Of a DNA stretch of 64,000 bases, positions 24,531-33,355 are shown piece after piece. The notes below the pieces were generated by a model. It was not told where the DNA came from. It did not search any database and saw nothing but the letters and a program-made list of their open reading frames with translations. The stretch lies in NCBI RefSeq assembly GCF_002803155.1, contig NZ_NNBP01000020.1, positions 1 to 64,000 of the forward strand, given 5' to 3'. Both the position numbers and the translations under genes were made by a program. Each line of letters starts with the position of its first letter. Position 1 is the first letter of the stretch. The stretch comes from Streptomyces sp. CB02959 (GTDB lineage: Bacteria > Actinomycetota > Actinomycetes > Streptomycetales > Streptomycetaceae).

Positions 24531-25490
24531 ATGACTTCCACGCATGCCATTCCCAGTGCCCTGACTTCCGCCGCCGAGAACGCCTCCGCCGCCGCTTCGG
24601 CCGCGGAGGCCACGGACGGGACCGGGCTGCACGGCCCGGTCACCGACTGGTTCGCCGAGCACGCCCGCGACCTGCCCTGGCGCCGCCCCGAGGCGGGCGC
24701 CTGGGGCGTGATGGTGAGCGAGTTCATGCTGCAGCAGACGCCGGTCAGCCGCGTGCTGCCGGTGTACGAGCAGTGGCTGGCCCGCTGGCCGCGGCCGGCC
24801 GACCTCGCCGCGGAGCCGCCCGGTGAGGCGGTGCGCGCCTGGGGCCGGCTCGGCTATCCGCGGCGCGCCCTGCGGCTGCACGCCGCGGCCTCCGCCATAC
24901 AGGAGCGCCACGGCGGCGACGTCCCCCGTGAGCACGCCCAGCTGCTGGCGCTGCCCGGCGTCGGCGAGTACACCGCGGCGGCCGTCGCCTCGTTCGCCTA
25001 CGGGCAGCGGCACGCGGTGCTGGACACCAACGTGCGGCGGGTCTTCGCCCGTGCCGTCACCGGCCGCCAGTACCCGCCGAACGCCACCACCGCCGCCGAG
25101 CGCAAGCTCGCCCGCGCGCTGCTCCCCGAGGACGAGAACCTCGCGGCGCGCTGGGCGGCGGCCACGATGGAGCTGGGCGCCCTGGTGTGCACCGCGCGCA
25201 GCCCGGAGTGCCACCGCTGCCCGGTCGCCGCGCAGTGCGCATGGCGGCAGGCCGGGTCGCCGGCCCACGAGGGTCCGCCGCGCCGCACCCAGGCGTACGC
25301 CGGGACCGACCGCCAGGTCCGCGGCAAGCTGCTCGCCGTCCTGCGCGAGGCGGTCACGCCGGTGCCGCAGGGCGCCCTGGACGCGGTGTGGGACGAGCCG
25401 GTGCAGCGCGCCCGCGCGCTGGACGGCCTGGTGTCGGACGGCCTGGTGGAGCCGCTGGGCGGCGGCCGCTACCGGTTGCCGCACTCCTGA
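24531..25490 (+). CDS. mutY: A/G-specific adenine glycosylase
   Basis: 319-aa HhH-GPD base-excision enzyme that removes adenine opposite 8-oxoguanine. It shows VSEFMLQQTPVSRVLPVYEQW (MutY N-terminal signature), the HhH motif LPGVGEYTAAAVASFA with catalytic Asp in AVLDTNVRRV, and the Fe-S loop C-X6-C-X2-C-X5-C (CTARSPECHRCPVAAQC). A MutT-like C-terminal domain is reduced or absent, as in other actinobacterial forms. The first about 30 residues are Ala/Ser-rich. ATG 24531 follows no clear ribosome site. It sits near disA and radA, in a genome-integrity neighbourhood. Confidence 0.95.
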   Translation: MTSTHAIPSALTSAAENASAAASAAEATDGTGLHGPVTDWFAEHARDLPWRRPEAGAWGVMVSEFMLQQTPVSRVLPVYEQWLARWPRPADLAAEPPGEAVRAWGRLGYPRRALRLHAAASAIQERHGGDVPREHAQLLALPGVGEYTAAAVASFAYGQRHAVLDTNVRRVFARAVTGRQYPPNATTAAERKLARALLPEDENLAARWAAATMELGALVCTARSPECHRCPVAAQCAWRQAGSPAHEGPPRRTQAYAGTDRQVRGKLLAVLREAVTPVPQGALDAVWDEPVQRARALDGLVSDGLVEPLGGGRYRLPHS

Positions 25491-25634
25491 CCGACGGACC
25501 CGACGGCCCAATGGCCTCCCGACCCGACGGGTCTGACAGGTCTGACGGCCGCAGGGACCCGACGGATCCCACCGGCCGGCGTCGGCTTCGTCACGAGCCC
25601 GTCATGTAACGCCATCGCCGATCTCCACGTCTTA

Positions 25635-25669
25635 TACGGGCGCGGTCCCTCCTCGGGGCCGCGCCCGTA
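25635..25669 (+). terminator. strong terminator after mutY
   Basis: 11-bp stem TACGGGCGCGG (25635-25645) with CCGCGCCCGTA (25659-25669); the loop can pair further (CCC with GGG). No U tract. About 145 bases after the mutY stop. Confidence 0.75.
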
Positions 25670-26106
25670 GACGTACGTCCACCGGGACACCGGAAGCCGG
25701 AAGCCGAAACCGAGGAAGCGAGGAAGTGAGGAAGCGGGAGCAAGGCACTGGGAGCAGACCGTCCGCCGTCGAAACCGCACATCCGAGGAAGCGACCGAAA
25801 AGCGCCCCGATAAGGCGCGTTTTGCCCCTCGGCAGCCGTCACAGGCGCCCCACGCGGCTCCCGCGGGACCTTCGTCCCTCTTCTCGGGGGCCTCTCATCC
25901 GTCGCGAGTATGACGCCGCTGAGGCCCTTGTCCGTCCGAGGTATGACCCCCGGCGGGCTGTTACACAACCGACGGTCTTCCGTGCACTCGCTGAGGGTCC
26001 GACGCACATTACGTCGCAACACCCCCTCCGTAGCGTCATTCCCGTGCTGGAGATGACCGCCGGCACGGACAACGCGGGGAAACGAAAGCGGATCGGAGGC
26101 GTCGGG
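25670..26106 (+). promoter_or_regulatory. sigE upstream region
   Basis: About 440 bases without a convincing gene. It holds three tandem GAGGAAGC/T units (25712-25735) and a hairpin flanked by A and T runs (25798-25823, stem GCGCC/GGCGC then GTTTT) that could terminate upstream transcription. A candidate promoter is TTACGT (26009-26014), 16 bases, TAGCGT (26031-26036). In S. coelicolor sigE has a single promoter that depends on CseB; this poor -35 would suit an activated promoter, but a CseB site cannot be identified from one sequence. Confidence 0.45.
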
Positions 26107-26658
26107 ATGGCGACCAGCGGCGGCAAGGTACTGGACTTCGAAGAGTACGTGCGGACCCGGCAGGATGCCCTGCTGCGCAGCGCCCGGCGCCTGGTGCCGG
26201 ACCCCGTCGACGCCCAGGACCTCCTGCAGACGGCCCTCGTCCGCACCTACGGCCGCTGGGACGGCATCGCGGACAAGTCGCTGGCGGACGCCTACCTCCG
26301 CCGCGTCATGATCAACACCCGCACCGAGTGGTGGCGCGCCCGCAAGCTGGAGGAGGTGCCCACCGAGCAGCTCCCGGACGCCAGCGTCGACGACGGCACC
26401 GAGCAGCGCGCCGACCGGGCCCTGCTGATGGACATCCTCGGCGTGCTCGCCCCGAAGCAGCGCAGCGTCGTCGTGCTGCGCCACTGGGAGCAGATGAGCA
26501 CCGAGGAGACCGCGGCCGCGCTCGGCATGTCCACCGGCACCGTCAAGAGCACCCTGCACCGGGCCCTCGCCCGGCTCCGCCAGGAGCTGGAGAACCGCGA
26601 CATAGACGCCCGGATCCTGGAGCGCGGCGAGCAGGAGCGGGAGCGTTGCGCGGCCTGA
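26107..26658 (+). CDS. sigE: cell-envelope-stress ECF sigma factor SigE
   Basis: 183-aa ECF sigma factor. Region 2 is FEEYVRTRQDALLRSARRLVPDPVDAQDLLQ (about residues 9-40) and region 4 is LAPKQRSVVVLRHWEQMSTEETAAALGMSTGTVKSTLHRALARLRQ (about 117-162). It is nearly identical in the recognisable parts to S. coelicolor SigE, which drives genes for peptidoglycan and envelope repair after antibiotic or lysozyme damage. There is no anti-sigma factor; its level is set by transcription through CseBC. ATG 26107 has GGAGG upstream. It is first gene of sigE-cseA-cseB-cseC, separated from cseA by a repeat-rich spacer. Confidence 0.96.
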   Translation: MATSGGKVLDFEEYVRTRQDALLRSARRLVPDPVDAQDLLQTALVRTYGRWDGIADKSLADAYLRRVMINTRTEWWRARKLEEVPTEQLPDASVDDGTEQRADRALLMDILGVLAPKQRSVVVLRHWEQMSTEETAAALGMSTGTVKSTLHRALARLRQELENRDIDARILERGEQERERCAA

Positions 26659-26680
26659 CCGCCGACGCGACGGGAACCAC

Positions 26681-26841
26681 CACCGACGACACGCCGCGGA
26701 GCGCGATCCGTCCCACGACGGGGACCGCGCCACACGGCACCACGCGGAACGCGCGGCACGGCACGACGGGCACCACGTCACAGGGCACGGCGGGGACCGC
26801 GCCGCCGGACACGACGGGCACCACGGCCGGCAGTCCGGCCG
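26681..26841 (+). repeat. degenerate repeat spacer with hairpin between sigE and cseA
   Basis: Variants of ACGACGGGCACCACG and ACGGCGGGGACCGCGCC recur six or more times. The block ends in a 7-bp stem, CGGCCGG (26824-26830) with CCGGCCG (26835-26841), loop CAGT. In S. coelicolor most sigE transcription ends in this spacer, so the hairpin is a candidate intra-operon terminator setting a high sigE:cse ratio. Confidence 0.6.
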
Positions 26842-26953
26842 GCGACGTAACCAAGCCCACAGCCCGGCTCACAGCTTGGCGCGCGACAATCTCAGGAAGA
26901 GCAGCGGCCGGAAACCCGGCGGCAGCAAGATCGGCGGCTGTGCGGGCGGCACG

Positions 26954-27667
26954 GTGAGCAGGAGCGGATTGTCCAGAAACAGGCTGACCAGGAGCCTGAC
27001 CAGAAGCGGCTTGACCAAGGGCGGCGCGGCCACAGCAGGTGTGGCCGCCGTCGGCCTTTTGCTTGCCGGGTGCAATCCCGGGGGCGAGGGGATCCGCAAG
27101 GAGGGCTCCGCCAGCAACACTCCCGCGCCCCGGGGCGCGGTGAGCTCCACGCCGGCGCCCGCGCCCAGCACGCACTTCAAGAAGGTCAACGCGGTCAAGC
27201 TGCTCGCCGCCGACCCGAAGGTCGGCGCGGACGTGAAGCGGGCGGTCGCCAAGCCGTGCGCGGCGAACGAGTACCCGATAGAGGTGACCTACGCCTCGCT
27301 GACCGGCAGCAAGTCCCCCGACGTCATCGTCAACGTCATGACCTGCGCGGATTCCGTCGGTCTCGGCGCGTACGTCTTCCGCGAGCAGGCCGGCTCGCCG
27401 GATGGGTATGACAACGTGTACGCGAACGAGCAGCCGTCGGTCTACGCCGGCGTGGACAAGGGTGAGCTGGAGGTCTCCCGGCAGACGTACGCCGCGGGTG
27501 ACAAGGTGTGCTGCCCCTCGGGGGAAGATGTGATGACGTACCGCTGGGCGAACGACCACTTCACCGAGTACGACCGCTATCACACCGACTACAGCAAGAC
27601 CGCCGTCGACGACACCCCGGACGACATCGCCGGCACCACCGTCGACACCACGGGATCGGAGGGCTGA
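26954..27667 (+). CDS. cseA: lipoprotein CseA, negative modulator of the SigE system
   Basis: About 237 aa. A long basic N-terminal region is followed by a hydrophobic stretch and the lipobox GLLLAGC, then a Pro/Ala/Ser linker and an extracellular domain (about 80-237: NAVKLLAADPKVGADVKRAVAKPCAANEYPIEVTY and onward) with Cys residues at KPC, MTC and CCPS. CseA loss raises sigE expression in S. coelicolor. The start is uncertain: GTG 26954 is used, while TTG 26876 in the same frame would add 26 residues; neither has a clear ribosome site. It ends 9 bases before cseB. Confidence 0.88.
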   Translation: MSRSGLSRNRLTRSLTRSGLTKGGAATAGVAAVGLLLAGCNPGGEGIRKEGSASNTPAPRGAVSSTPAPAPSTHFKKVNAVKLLAADPKVGADVKRAVAKPCAANEYPIEVTYASLTGSKSPDVIVNVMTCADSVGLGAYVFREQAGSPDGYDNVYANEQPSVYAGVDKGELEVSRQTYAAGDKVCCPSGEDVMTYRWANDHFTEYDRYHTDYSKTAVDDTPDDIAGTTVDTTGSEG

Positions 27668-27676
27668 GACAACCGC

Positions 27677-28390
<714 letters not shown>

Positions 28391-28398
28391 CACCTCCG

Positions 28399-29703
28399 GT
28401 GGTCAGACTGGCCCTGCGAACGGGCCTGAGATGGAAACTCAGCGCCGCGATCGCGCTCGTCGGGGCGCTGGTCGCGGTGGCGTTGAGCCTTGTCGTGCAC
28501 AACGCCGCGCGGGTCTCCATGCTCGACAACAGCCGCGACGTGCAGATAGAGCGCCTCAACTTCACCCAGAAGATCTTCGAGTCAACCAACCGCCTCCAGT
28601 TCGGCGCGAAGATCGACGACCCGGCGCTGCCCAAGGCCCTCCGCAAGGAGGTCAGCGAGGGCGAACGGGCCACCTACCTGGAGGACACCGGCCAGACCGC
28701 CCCCGAGGTCTGGGCCGCCTCCCCCCTCGGCAACGGCCGCGTGCTGTCCCTCCACGACCGTTTCCCCGACCGCTTCGCCGTCCTCGACGACCTCGACCAG
28801 GCGCTGCTGATCGGCTCCACGGCCGTGGTGGTCGGCGGCTGCGCGCTGGGTGTCCTGGTGGGCGGCCGGCTCTCCAAGCGGCTCCGGAAGGCGGCCGCGG
28901 CCGCCGGGAAGCTCGCCGACGGCGACACCTCCGTCCGGATCCGGGACGAGGTCGGCGGCGGCCGGGTCCGCGACGAGACGGACGACCTGGCCTGGGCCGT
29001 GGACGCCATGTCCGACGCGCTCCAGCAGCGCATCGAGGCCGAGCGCCGGGTGACCGCCGACATCGCGCACGAGCTGCGCACCCCGGTGACGGGCCTGCTG
29101 ACCGCCGCCGAGCTCCTGCCGCCCGGCCGCCCCTCGGAGCTGGTCCGCGACCGGGCGCAGGCCATGCGCACCCTCGTCGAGGACGTGCTGGAGGTGGCCC
29201 GTCTCGACGGCCACGCCGAGCGCGCCGAGCTCCAGGACGTCGCCCTGGGCGAGTTCGTCACCCGCCGGGTCCGCTCCCTCGACTCCGGCGTCACCGTCGA
29301 GGTGCTCCGCGACGCCGAGGTCTCCACCGACCCCCGCCGCCTCGAACGCATCCTGGGCAACCTGATCGCCAACGCCTCCCGGCACGGCAAGCCGCCCATC
29401 GAGGTCACCGTCGAGGGCCGCGTCATCCGGGTCCGCGACCACGGCACCGGCTTCCCCGAAGCCCTGCTCCGCGAGGGCCCCAGCCGCTTCCGCACCGGCA
29501 GCAGCGACCGGGCCGGCGTCGGCCACGGCCTGGGCCTGACCATCGCCGTCGGTCAGGCCCGCGTCCTGGGCGCCCGCCTCACCTTCCGCAACGCCGACGA
29601 GCTGACGGACGGCTCGACGGGCGCGGTCTCGGTCCTGTGGCTCCCGGAGAACGCGCCGACCGCCACCGGCAGCTTCCCGGTGATCCAACTGCCGGACCGC
29701 TGA
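28399..29703 (+). CDS. cseC: sensor histidine kinase CseC
   Basis: 434-aa membrane kinase starting at GTG. TM1 (about 13-35) and TM2 (about 134-155) enclose an extracytoplasmic sensor of about 100 residues. A HAMP domain (about 156-215) and HisKA domain follow, with His224 in DIAHELRTPVTG, then N box (NLIANASRHG), G1 (DHGTGF) and G2 (GVGHGLGLTIA) of the ATPase. In S. coelicolor it senses cell-envelope damage, including vancomycin and lysozyme. It closes the operon and converges on the anti-sigma-like ATPase gene with 21 bases between stops. Confidence 0.95.
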   Translation: MVRLALRTGLRWKLSAAIALVGALVAVALSLVVHNAARVSMLDNSRDVQIERLNFTQKIFESTNRLQFGAKIDDPALPKALRKEVSEGERATYLEDTGQTAPEVWAASPLGNGRVLSLHDRFPDRFAVLDDLDQALLIGSTAVVVGGCALGVLVGGRLSKRLRKAAAAAGKLADGDTSVRIRDEVGGGRVRDETDDLAWAVDAMSDALQQRIEAERRVTADIAHELRTPVTGLLTAAELLPPGRPSELVRDRAQAMRTLVEDVLEVARLDGHAERAELQDVALGEFVTRRVRSLDSGVTVEVLRDAEVSTDPRRLERILGNLIANASRHGKPPIEVTVEGRVIRVRDHGTGFPEALLREGPSRFRTGSSDRAGVGHGLGLTIAVGQARVLGARLTFRNADELTDGSTGAVSVLWLPENAPTATGSFPVIQLPDR

Positions 29704-29724
29704 CGGGCCGGCGCGGCCCCCGAC

Positions 29725-30099
29725 CTACGTCGTCGCCGGCTCCGCCGCCACCTCGCACCAGACCGTCTTGCTGGCCTCCTCCTGCCGTACACCCCACCGC
29801 AGCGCTACGGCGTCCAGCAGCGCTATGCCACGCCCGGTCTCGTCGTCCACGGTGGCCCGGAGCAGGACGGGCAGGGCGCGCGGGTCGGGGTCGATGACTT
29901 CGATCCGCGTCCGCCCGTCCCCGATCCTGCGAACGTGCACGGTGACCGGCGTCCCCTCCCCCACGTGCCGGATGACGTTGCCCACCAACTCGCTGACGCA
30001 CAGCTCCACTTCGCAGGAAGCCGACGCGCCGAGATGTGCCCGCACCGCCTGCCGCAGCAGCGGCACCTCTTTCGGCACAGCGAGCAGCCGGACCGTCAT
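29725..30099 (-). CDS. RsbW-like GHKL ATPase (HATPase_c) of a whiJ-type cluster
   Basis: 124-aa serine/threonine anti-sigma-type kinase domain: N box ELVGNVIRH (about residues 39-47), IDPDPRALP in the region of G1, and DETGRGIALLDAV (G2-like). Proteins of this type are encoded beside XRE/DUF5753 and DUF397 genes in streptomycetes, in paralogous clusters related to whiJ that affect development. The ATG overlaps the TGA of the upstream 64-aa gene, so translation is probably coupled. Partner and kinase activity are unknown. Confidence 0.85.
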   Translation of the reverse strand: MTVRLLAVPKEVPLLRQAVRAHLGASASCEVELCVSELVGNVIRHVGEGTPVTVHVRRIGDGRTRIEVIDPDPRALPVLLRATVDDETGRGIALLDAVALRWGVRQEEASKTVWCEVAAEPATT

Positions 30100-30293
30100 C
30101 ACCGCGCCGCCGCCTTGTGCAGCACCTCGGCCAGCTTCCGGGCGGTGGCCATGTTGCAGTTGCCGAGCGCGACGAGCGGGGGCGGGTACGTCCCCGCGAA
30201 CGAGGGCAGATCGACGCCGAGCGAGGGCAGCGTGATCCCGTTGGCCTTCAGCGCGGACCGCAGCCCTTCGACGCAGTCGTGCACGTCGTCCAT
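30099..30293 (-). CDS. small protein upstream of the RsbW-like ATPase
   Basis: 64-aa protein (begins DDVHDCVEGLRSALKANG, ends ARKLAEVLHKAAAR) with no membrane segment or recognised domain. ATG 30293 has GGAAGGTGA upstream, a strong ribosome site. Its TGA overlaps the ATG of the ATPase gene, the usual arrangement for coupled translation, and homologous short proteins accompany this ATPase family in streptomycetes from memory. It diverges from the XRE regulator gene across a region with two inverted repeats. Confidence 0.7.
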   Translation of the reverse strand: MDDVHDCVEGLRSALKANGITLPSLGVDLPSFAGTYPPPLVALGNCNMATARKLAEVLHKAAAR

Positions 30294-30317
30294 GGTCGTT
30301 CACCTTCCTGTGCGCAT

Positions 30318-30348
30318 TGTGACGAACTGCTCACAGCGTGACGTCACG
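30318..30348. promoter_or_regulatory. two inverted-repeat operator candidates in the divergent whiJ-type promoter region
   Basis: TGTGA-N8-TCACA (30318-30335) lies next to the 12-bp perfect palindrome CGTGACGTCACG (30337-30348). They sit 64-94 bases before the XRE gene start and 25-55 bases from the small divergent gene. The XRE/DUF5753 protein is the obvious candidate ligand. Confidence 0.5.
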
Positions 30349-30411
30349 CCCCCGTACTTTGGAAGGGAAACGCGTTGCACGCGGGCAACCAGGAAGTAGT
30401 GGCGGTGAGTT

Positions 30412-31269
30412 ATGCCCCCTCGGAAAGACCCCGACCCCTCAGCGAACGTTCAGAGCTTCTACGGCGCCGAGTTGCGCTACCACAGGGAGAAAGCCGGCCT
30501 CACGCTGGAGCAGTTGGCCGAAGGTGCCTTCCGCGGCATCTCGCTGCTCAGCCAGATCGAACGCGGCGAACGCGGCATGCCGATGGATCTGGCGATCCAC
30601 GTCGACCAGAAGCTCAACACGGACGGTTTCTTCCAGCGCCGTTGTGAAGATGCGGCCAAGGCACGGCGCTCCGGGCATCCCTCGTACTTCGCGGACATCC
30701 CTGACCTGGAGAAGCAGGCGACGACGATCGAGGAGTGGGCACCTTGCGTAATCCCCGGCCTGCTCCAGACCGAGCCGTACATGCGCGAGCTCATTCGGGT
30801 CGCGAAGCCATGGGAGGACCCGAAAGCAGCTGACAAGACCGTCAGCGCCCGCAGAGCGCGCGCGAAGCTCTGGACGCAGGAGGAACGCCCGTCGTACTGG
30901 GTGATCCTCCGCGAAGGACTGATCCGTAAGCCGATGCTGCCTCCTGAGCAAATGGCCCACCAGCTCGACCACATCGTCAAGGTGATCCGGTCCACTCGGA
31001 GCGTTGCACAGATCCTCCCGGAGAAGACTGTCGGACACCCACTCATGATGGGTGACGAAGTGCGCGTCATGACGTTCTCGGACGCCCCGCCGGTGGTCTG
31101 GGTTGAAGGCACGTTCTACGGTCAATCCATCGACTTTCCACCGCTCGTGACGGCCCATCGGAAGTCGTACGATCTGCTCAGGGCCGCCGCACTGCCGCCT
31201 GAGGCGTCCCTGGCCATGATCGAGGAAGCGGCAAGGGGCTACAAACATGACGTGCAGCAACAGGATTGA
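30412..31269 (+). CDS. XRE-family regulator with DUF5753 (WhiJ-like)
   Basis: 285-aa protein. An N-terminal lambda-repressor HTH (about 18-75: FYGAELRYHREKAGLTLEQLAEGAF and ISLLSQIERGERGMP) is followed by a DUF5753 domain (about 95-275) with the typical WAPCVIPGLLQTEPYMREL and RARAKLWTQEERPSYWVILREGLIRKP segments. This combination is characteristic of the many WhiJ-type paralogues in Streptomyces, which pair with DUF397 proteins. The last 23 bases overlap the following DUF397 gene. It is likely to bind the palindromes between itself and the divergent ATPase operon. Confidence 0.92.
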   Translation: MPPRKDPDPSANVQSFYGAELRYHREKAGLTLEQLAEGAFRGISLLSQIERGERGMPMDLAIHVDQKLNTDGFFQRRCEDAAKARRSGHPSYFADIPDLEKQATTIEEWAPCVIPGLLQTEPYMRELIRVAKPWEDPKAADKTVSARRARAKLWTQEERPSYWVILREGLIRKPMLPPEQMAHQLDHIVKVIRSTRSVAQILPEKTVGHPLMMGDEVRVMTFSDAPPVVWVEGTFYGQSIDFPPLVTAHRKSYDLLRAAALPPEASLAMIEEAARGYKHDVQQQD

Positions 31270-31468
31270 CCTGAGCACTGCCACTTGGCGCAAGAGCAGC
31301 TACAGCAACCCCGATGGCGCCAACTGCATCGAGGTCGTGGACACCCTCCCCGACCTCGTCCCCGTCCGTGACAGCAAGGACCCGCACGGCCCGGCGCTGG
31401 TCTTCCCGGCCGCCGGCTGGTCGGCGTTCGTCGGGGCCGTCAAGAACGGTGAACTGCCCGGCGCCTGA
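31247..31468 (+). CDS. DUF397 protein
   Basis: 73-aa protein with the complete DUF397 signature: TATWRKSSYSNPDGANCIEVV, VRDSKDPHGPALVF and WSAFVGAVKNGEL. It overlaps the end of the XRE gene by 23 bases and has AAGGGG upstream, so the two are translated together. In the S. coelicolor whiJ system the DUF397 partner is thought to relieve repression by the XRE protein; that role is inferred here. It is followed by an unusually long terminator hairpin. Confidence 0.93.
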   Translation: MTCSNRIDLSTATWRKSSYSNPDGANCIEVVDTLPDLVPVRDSKDPHGPALVFPAAGWSAFVGAVKNGELPGA

Positions 31469-31474
31469 GCACGA

Positions 31475-31519
31475 GAACGGCCCCTGGTGTACGTAACGCA
31501 CGTACACCAGGGGCCGTTC
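31475..31519. terminator. 20-bp perfect-stem terminator
   Basis: Inverted repeat with 20-bp arms (31475-31494 and 31500-31519), starting GAACGGCCCCTGG, loop AACGC. It sits between the convergent DUF397 and MFS genes and can serve both strands. Confidence 0.85.
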
Positions 31520-31542
31520 GCTGTGCGCGGGCCGTCAGGCCG

Positions 31543-33147
31543 TCAGACGGCCTCGACGACCATCGGCCGCTCGGCGGCTGCGGCGTCGGCGTCGTCCGAC
31601 TTCGCCGACGGGCCGCCCCGCAGCGGGACCTCCTTGAGGAACCACGCCGCGACGAAACCGATGACGCTGATGATCGCGCCCCACAGGAACACCTGGTGCG
31701 CACCGGACGCCACCGCGTGCGCGTACGCGTCCTTCACCGGCGCCGGCAGGCTCGGCAGCGTCTTCGGGTCCATCTGGGCCCCGCCGCCGGTCATCTTCGC
31801 GCCGGCCGCGGCACCGAGCTTCTCGATCATCGTGTTCTTCACCTGGGTGGTGAAGAGCGCGCCCATGATCGCGACGCCGAACGAGCCGCCGATCGTCCGG
31901 AACAGGGTCGCGGACGAGGAGCCGACGCCCATGTCCTTCATCTCGACGCTGTTCTGCGCGATCAGCATCGTGGTCTGCATCAGGAAGCCCATACCGGCGC
32001 CGAGCACGGCCATGTAGAGGCCGGACGTGAAGCGCGTGGTGCCGACGTCCATCAGGGACAGCAGGGCCATGCCGATGGTGATCAGCGCACCGCCGCCGGT
32101 GACGAAGATCTTGTACTTGCCGGACTGGGTGGTGACCCGGCCCGCGATCAGCGAGACCGCCATCATCGCCAGCAGCATCGGCAGGAGCAGCAGACCGGAG
32201 TTGGTCGCCGAGGCGCCCTGCACGGTCTGCTGGAACAGCGGCAGGAAGGTCATCGAGCCGAACATCACGAAGCCGACCAGGAAGCCGACGATCGTGACGA
32301 GCGAGAAGTTGGCGTTCCGGAAGATCCGGAGCGGGATGATCGGGTCGCTGACCTTGGTCTCGACGAAGACGAAGGCGGCGAGCGCGACGACGGCCAGGAT
32401 GCCCAGGCCCACGATCTGCTTCGACAGCCAGTCGTACTCGGTGCCGCCCCAGGTGGTGAGCAGCACCAGCGAGGTGATGCCGATGGTCAGCAGGGCCGCG
32501 CCCGCGTAGTCGATCCGGGTCTGCGACCGCTTCTTCGGCAGGTGCAGCACGGCGGTGACCATGATCAGGGCGATCGCGCCGAGCGGCAGGTTGATGTAGA
32601 AGCTCCAGCGCCAGCCGAGGTGGTCGGTGATGGTGCCGCCGACCAGCGGTCCGCCGATCATCGCGACGGCCATGACGCCGGCCATCATGCCCTGGAACTT
32701 GCCGCGCTCCCGCGGCGGGACCAGGTCGCCGATGATGGCCATGACGCCCACCATCAGACCGCCCGCGCCCAGGCCCTGCACGGCGCGGAAGCCGATCAGC
32801 TGGCCCATGTCCTGCGCCATGCCGGACAGCGCGGAGCCGATCAGGAAGATCACGATGGACGTCAGGAAGACGCCCTTCCGGCCGTACATGTCGCCGAGCT
32901 TGCCCCAGATCGGCGTGGACGCCGCGGTGGCCAGTGTGTAGGCCGTGACGACCCAGGACAGGTGCGACAGCCCGCCCAGTTCACCGACGATGGTCGGCAT
33001 CGCGGTGCCGACGATCATGTTGTCGAGCATCGCGAGGAGCATCGCGATCATGAGTGCGAAGACCACCATGCGCACGCTGGCGGGCCGTTTGCCCGTGCCC
33101 TGCGCCGGCTCCTGTATTTCCCCCGTCGGGGTCGCTGTTCGCGACAT
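31543..33147 (-). CDS. 14-TM MFS drug:H+ antiporter (EmrB/QacA, DHA2 family)
   Basis: 534-aa exporter with about 14 hydrophobic segments. It shows DHA2 features: LDNMIVGTAMPTIVGELGG at TM1 (motif D1), GKLGDMYGRKGVF (motif A) and GPLVGGTITDHLGWRWSFYINLP (motif C and the region after it). It probably expels hydrophobic drugs. ATG 33147 is chosen because GGGGAAG lies about 8 bases upstream; two in-frame starts 6 and 9 bases earlier overlap that site. It diverges from a TetR-family gene across a large inverted repeat, a typical repressor-pump pair. Confidence 0.93.
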   Translation of the reverse strand: MSRTATPTGEIQEPAQGTGKRPASVRMVVFALMIAMLLAMLDNMIVGTAMPTIVGELGGLSHLSWVVTAYTLATAASTPIWGKLGDMYGRKGVFLTSIVIFLIGSALSGMAQDMGQLIGFRAVQGLGAGGLMVGVMAIIGDLVPPRERGKFQGMMAGVMAVAMIGGPLVGGTITDHLGWRWSFYINLPLGAIALIMVTAVLHLPKKRSQTRIDYAGAALLTIGITSLVLLTTWGGTEYDWLSKQIVGLGILAVVALAAFVFVETKVSDPIIPLRIFRNANFSLVTIVGFLVGFVMFGSMTFLPLFQQTVQGASATNSGLLLLPMLLAMMAVSLIAGRVTTQSGKYKIFVTGGGALITIGMALLSLMDVGTTRFTSGLYMAVLGAGMGFLMQTTMLIAQNSVEMKDMGVGSSSATLFRTIGGSFGVAIMGALFTTQVKNTMIEKLGAAAGAKMTGGGAQMDPKTLPSLPAPVKDAYAHAVASGAHQVFLWGAIISVIGFVAAWFLKEVPLRGGPSAKSDDADAAAAERPMVVEAV

Positions 33148-33172
33148 CCCCATCACTTCCCCATCGCTTCTT

Positions 33173-33244
33173 ACTTACTTGCCGCCCGGCTAGTTCTGTA
33201 CAGTGCAGAAGGTAGAAGGGTTACTAGCCGGGCGTCAAGTAAGT
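33173..33244. promoter_or_regulatory. TetR-type operator region: 22-bp inverted repeats plus CTGTACAG palindrome
   Basis: Two 22-bp arms (33173-33194 and 33223-33244) are inverted copies with one mismatch; each contains ACTTACTTG/CAAGTAAGT and CGGCTAGT/ACTAGCCG. In the 28-base centre lies TCTGTACAGTGCAGA (33195-33209), including the palindrome CTGTACAG. The block covers the promoter zone of the pump gene and lies 112 bases before the TetR start. Confidence 0.75.
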
Positions 33245-33355
33245 TTTTTGATGCCGGGGTGGGTACGTCCGTGACCAGCGGGGCAGCAGATGATTGCTGG
33301 GGAAGCGGGCCGCGCCCGGCCTCGCACCGACACCGCCGTCACGCAGGAGAGCAGT

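Noticed and set aside
26328..26957. Plus-strand ORF running from sigE into the spacer with Thr/Gly repeats
   Set aside because: It is out of frame with sigE, and the repetitive product simply reflects the spacer repeats.
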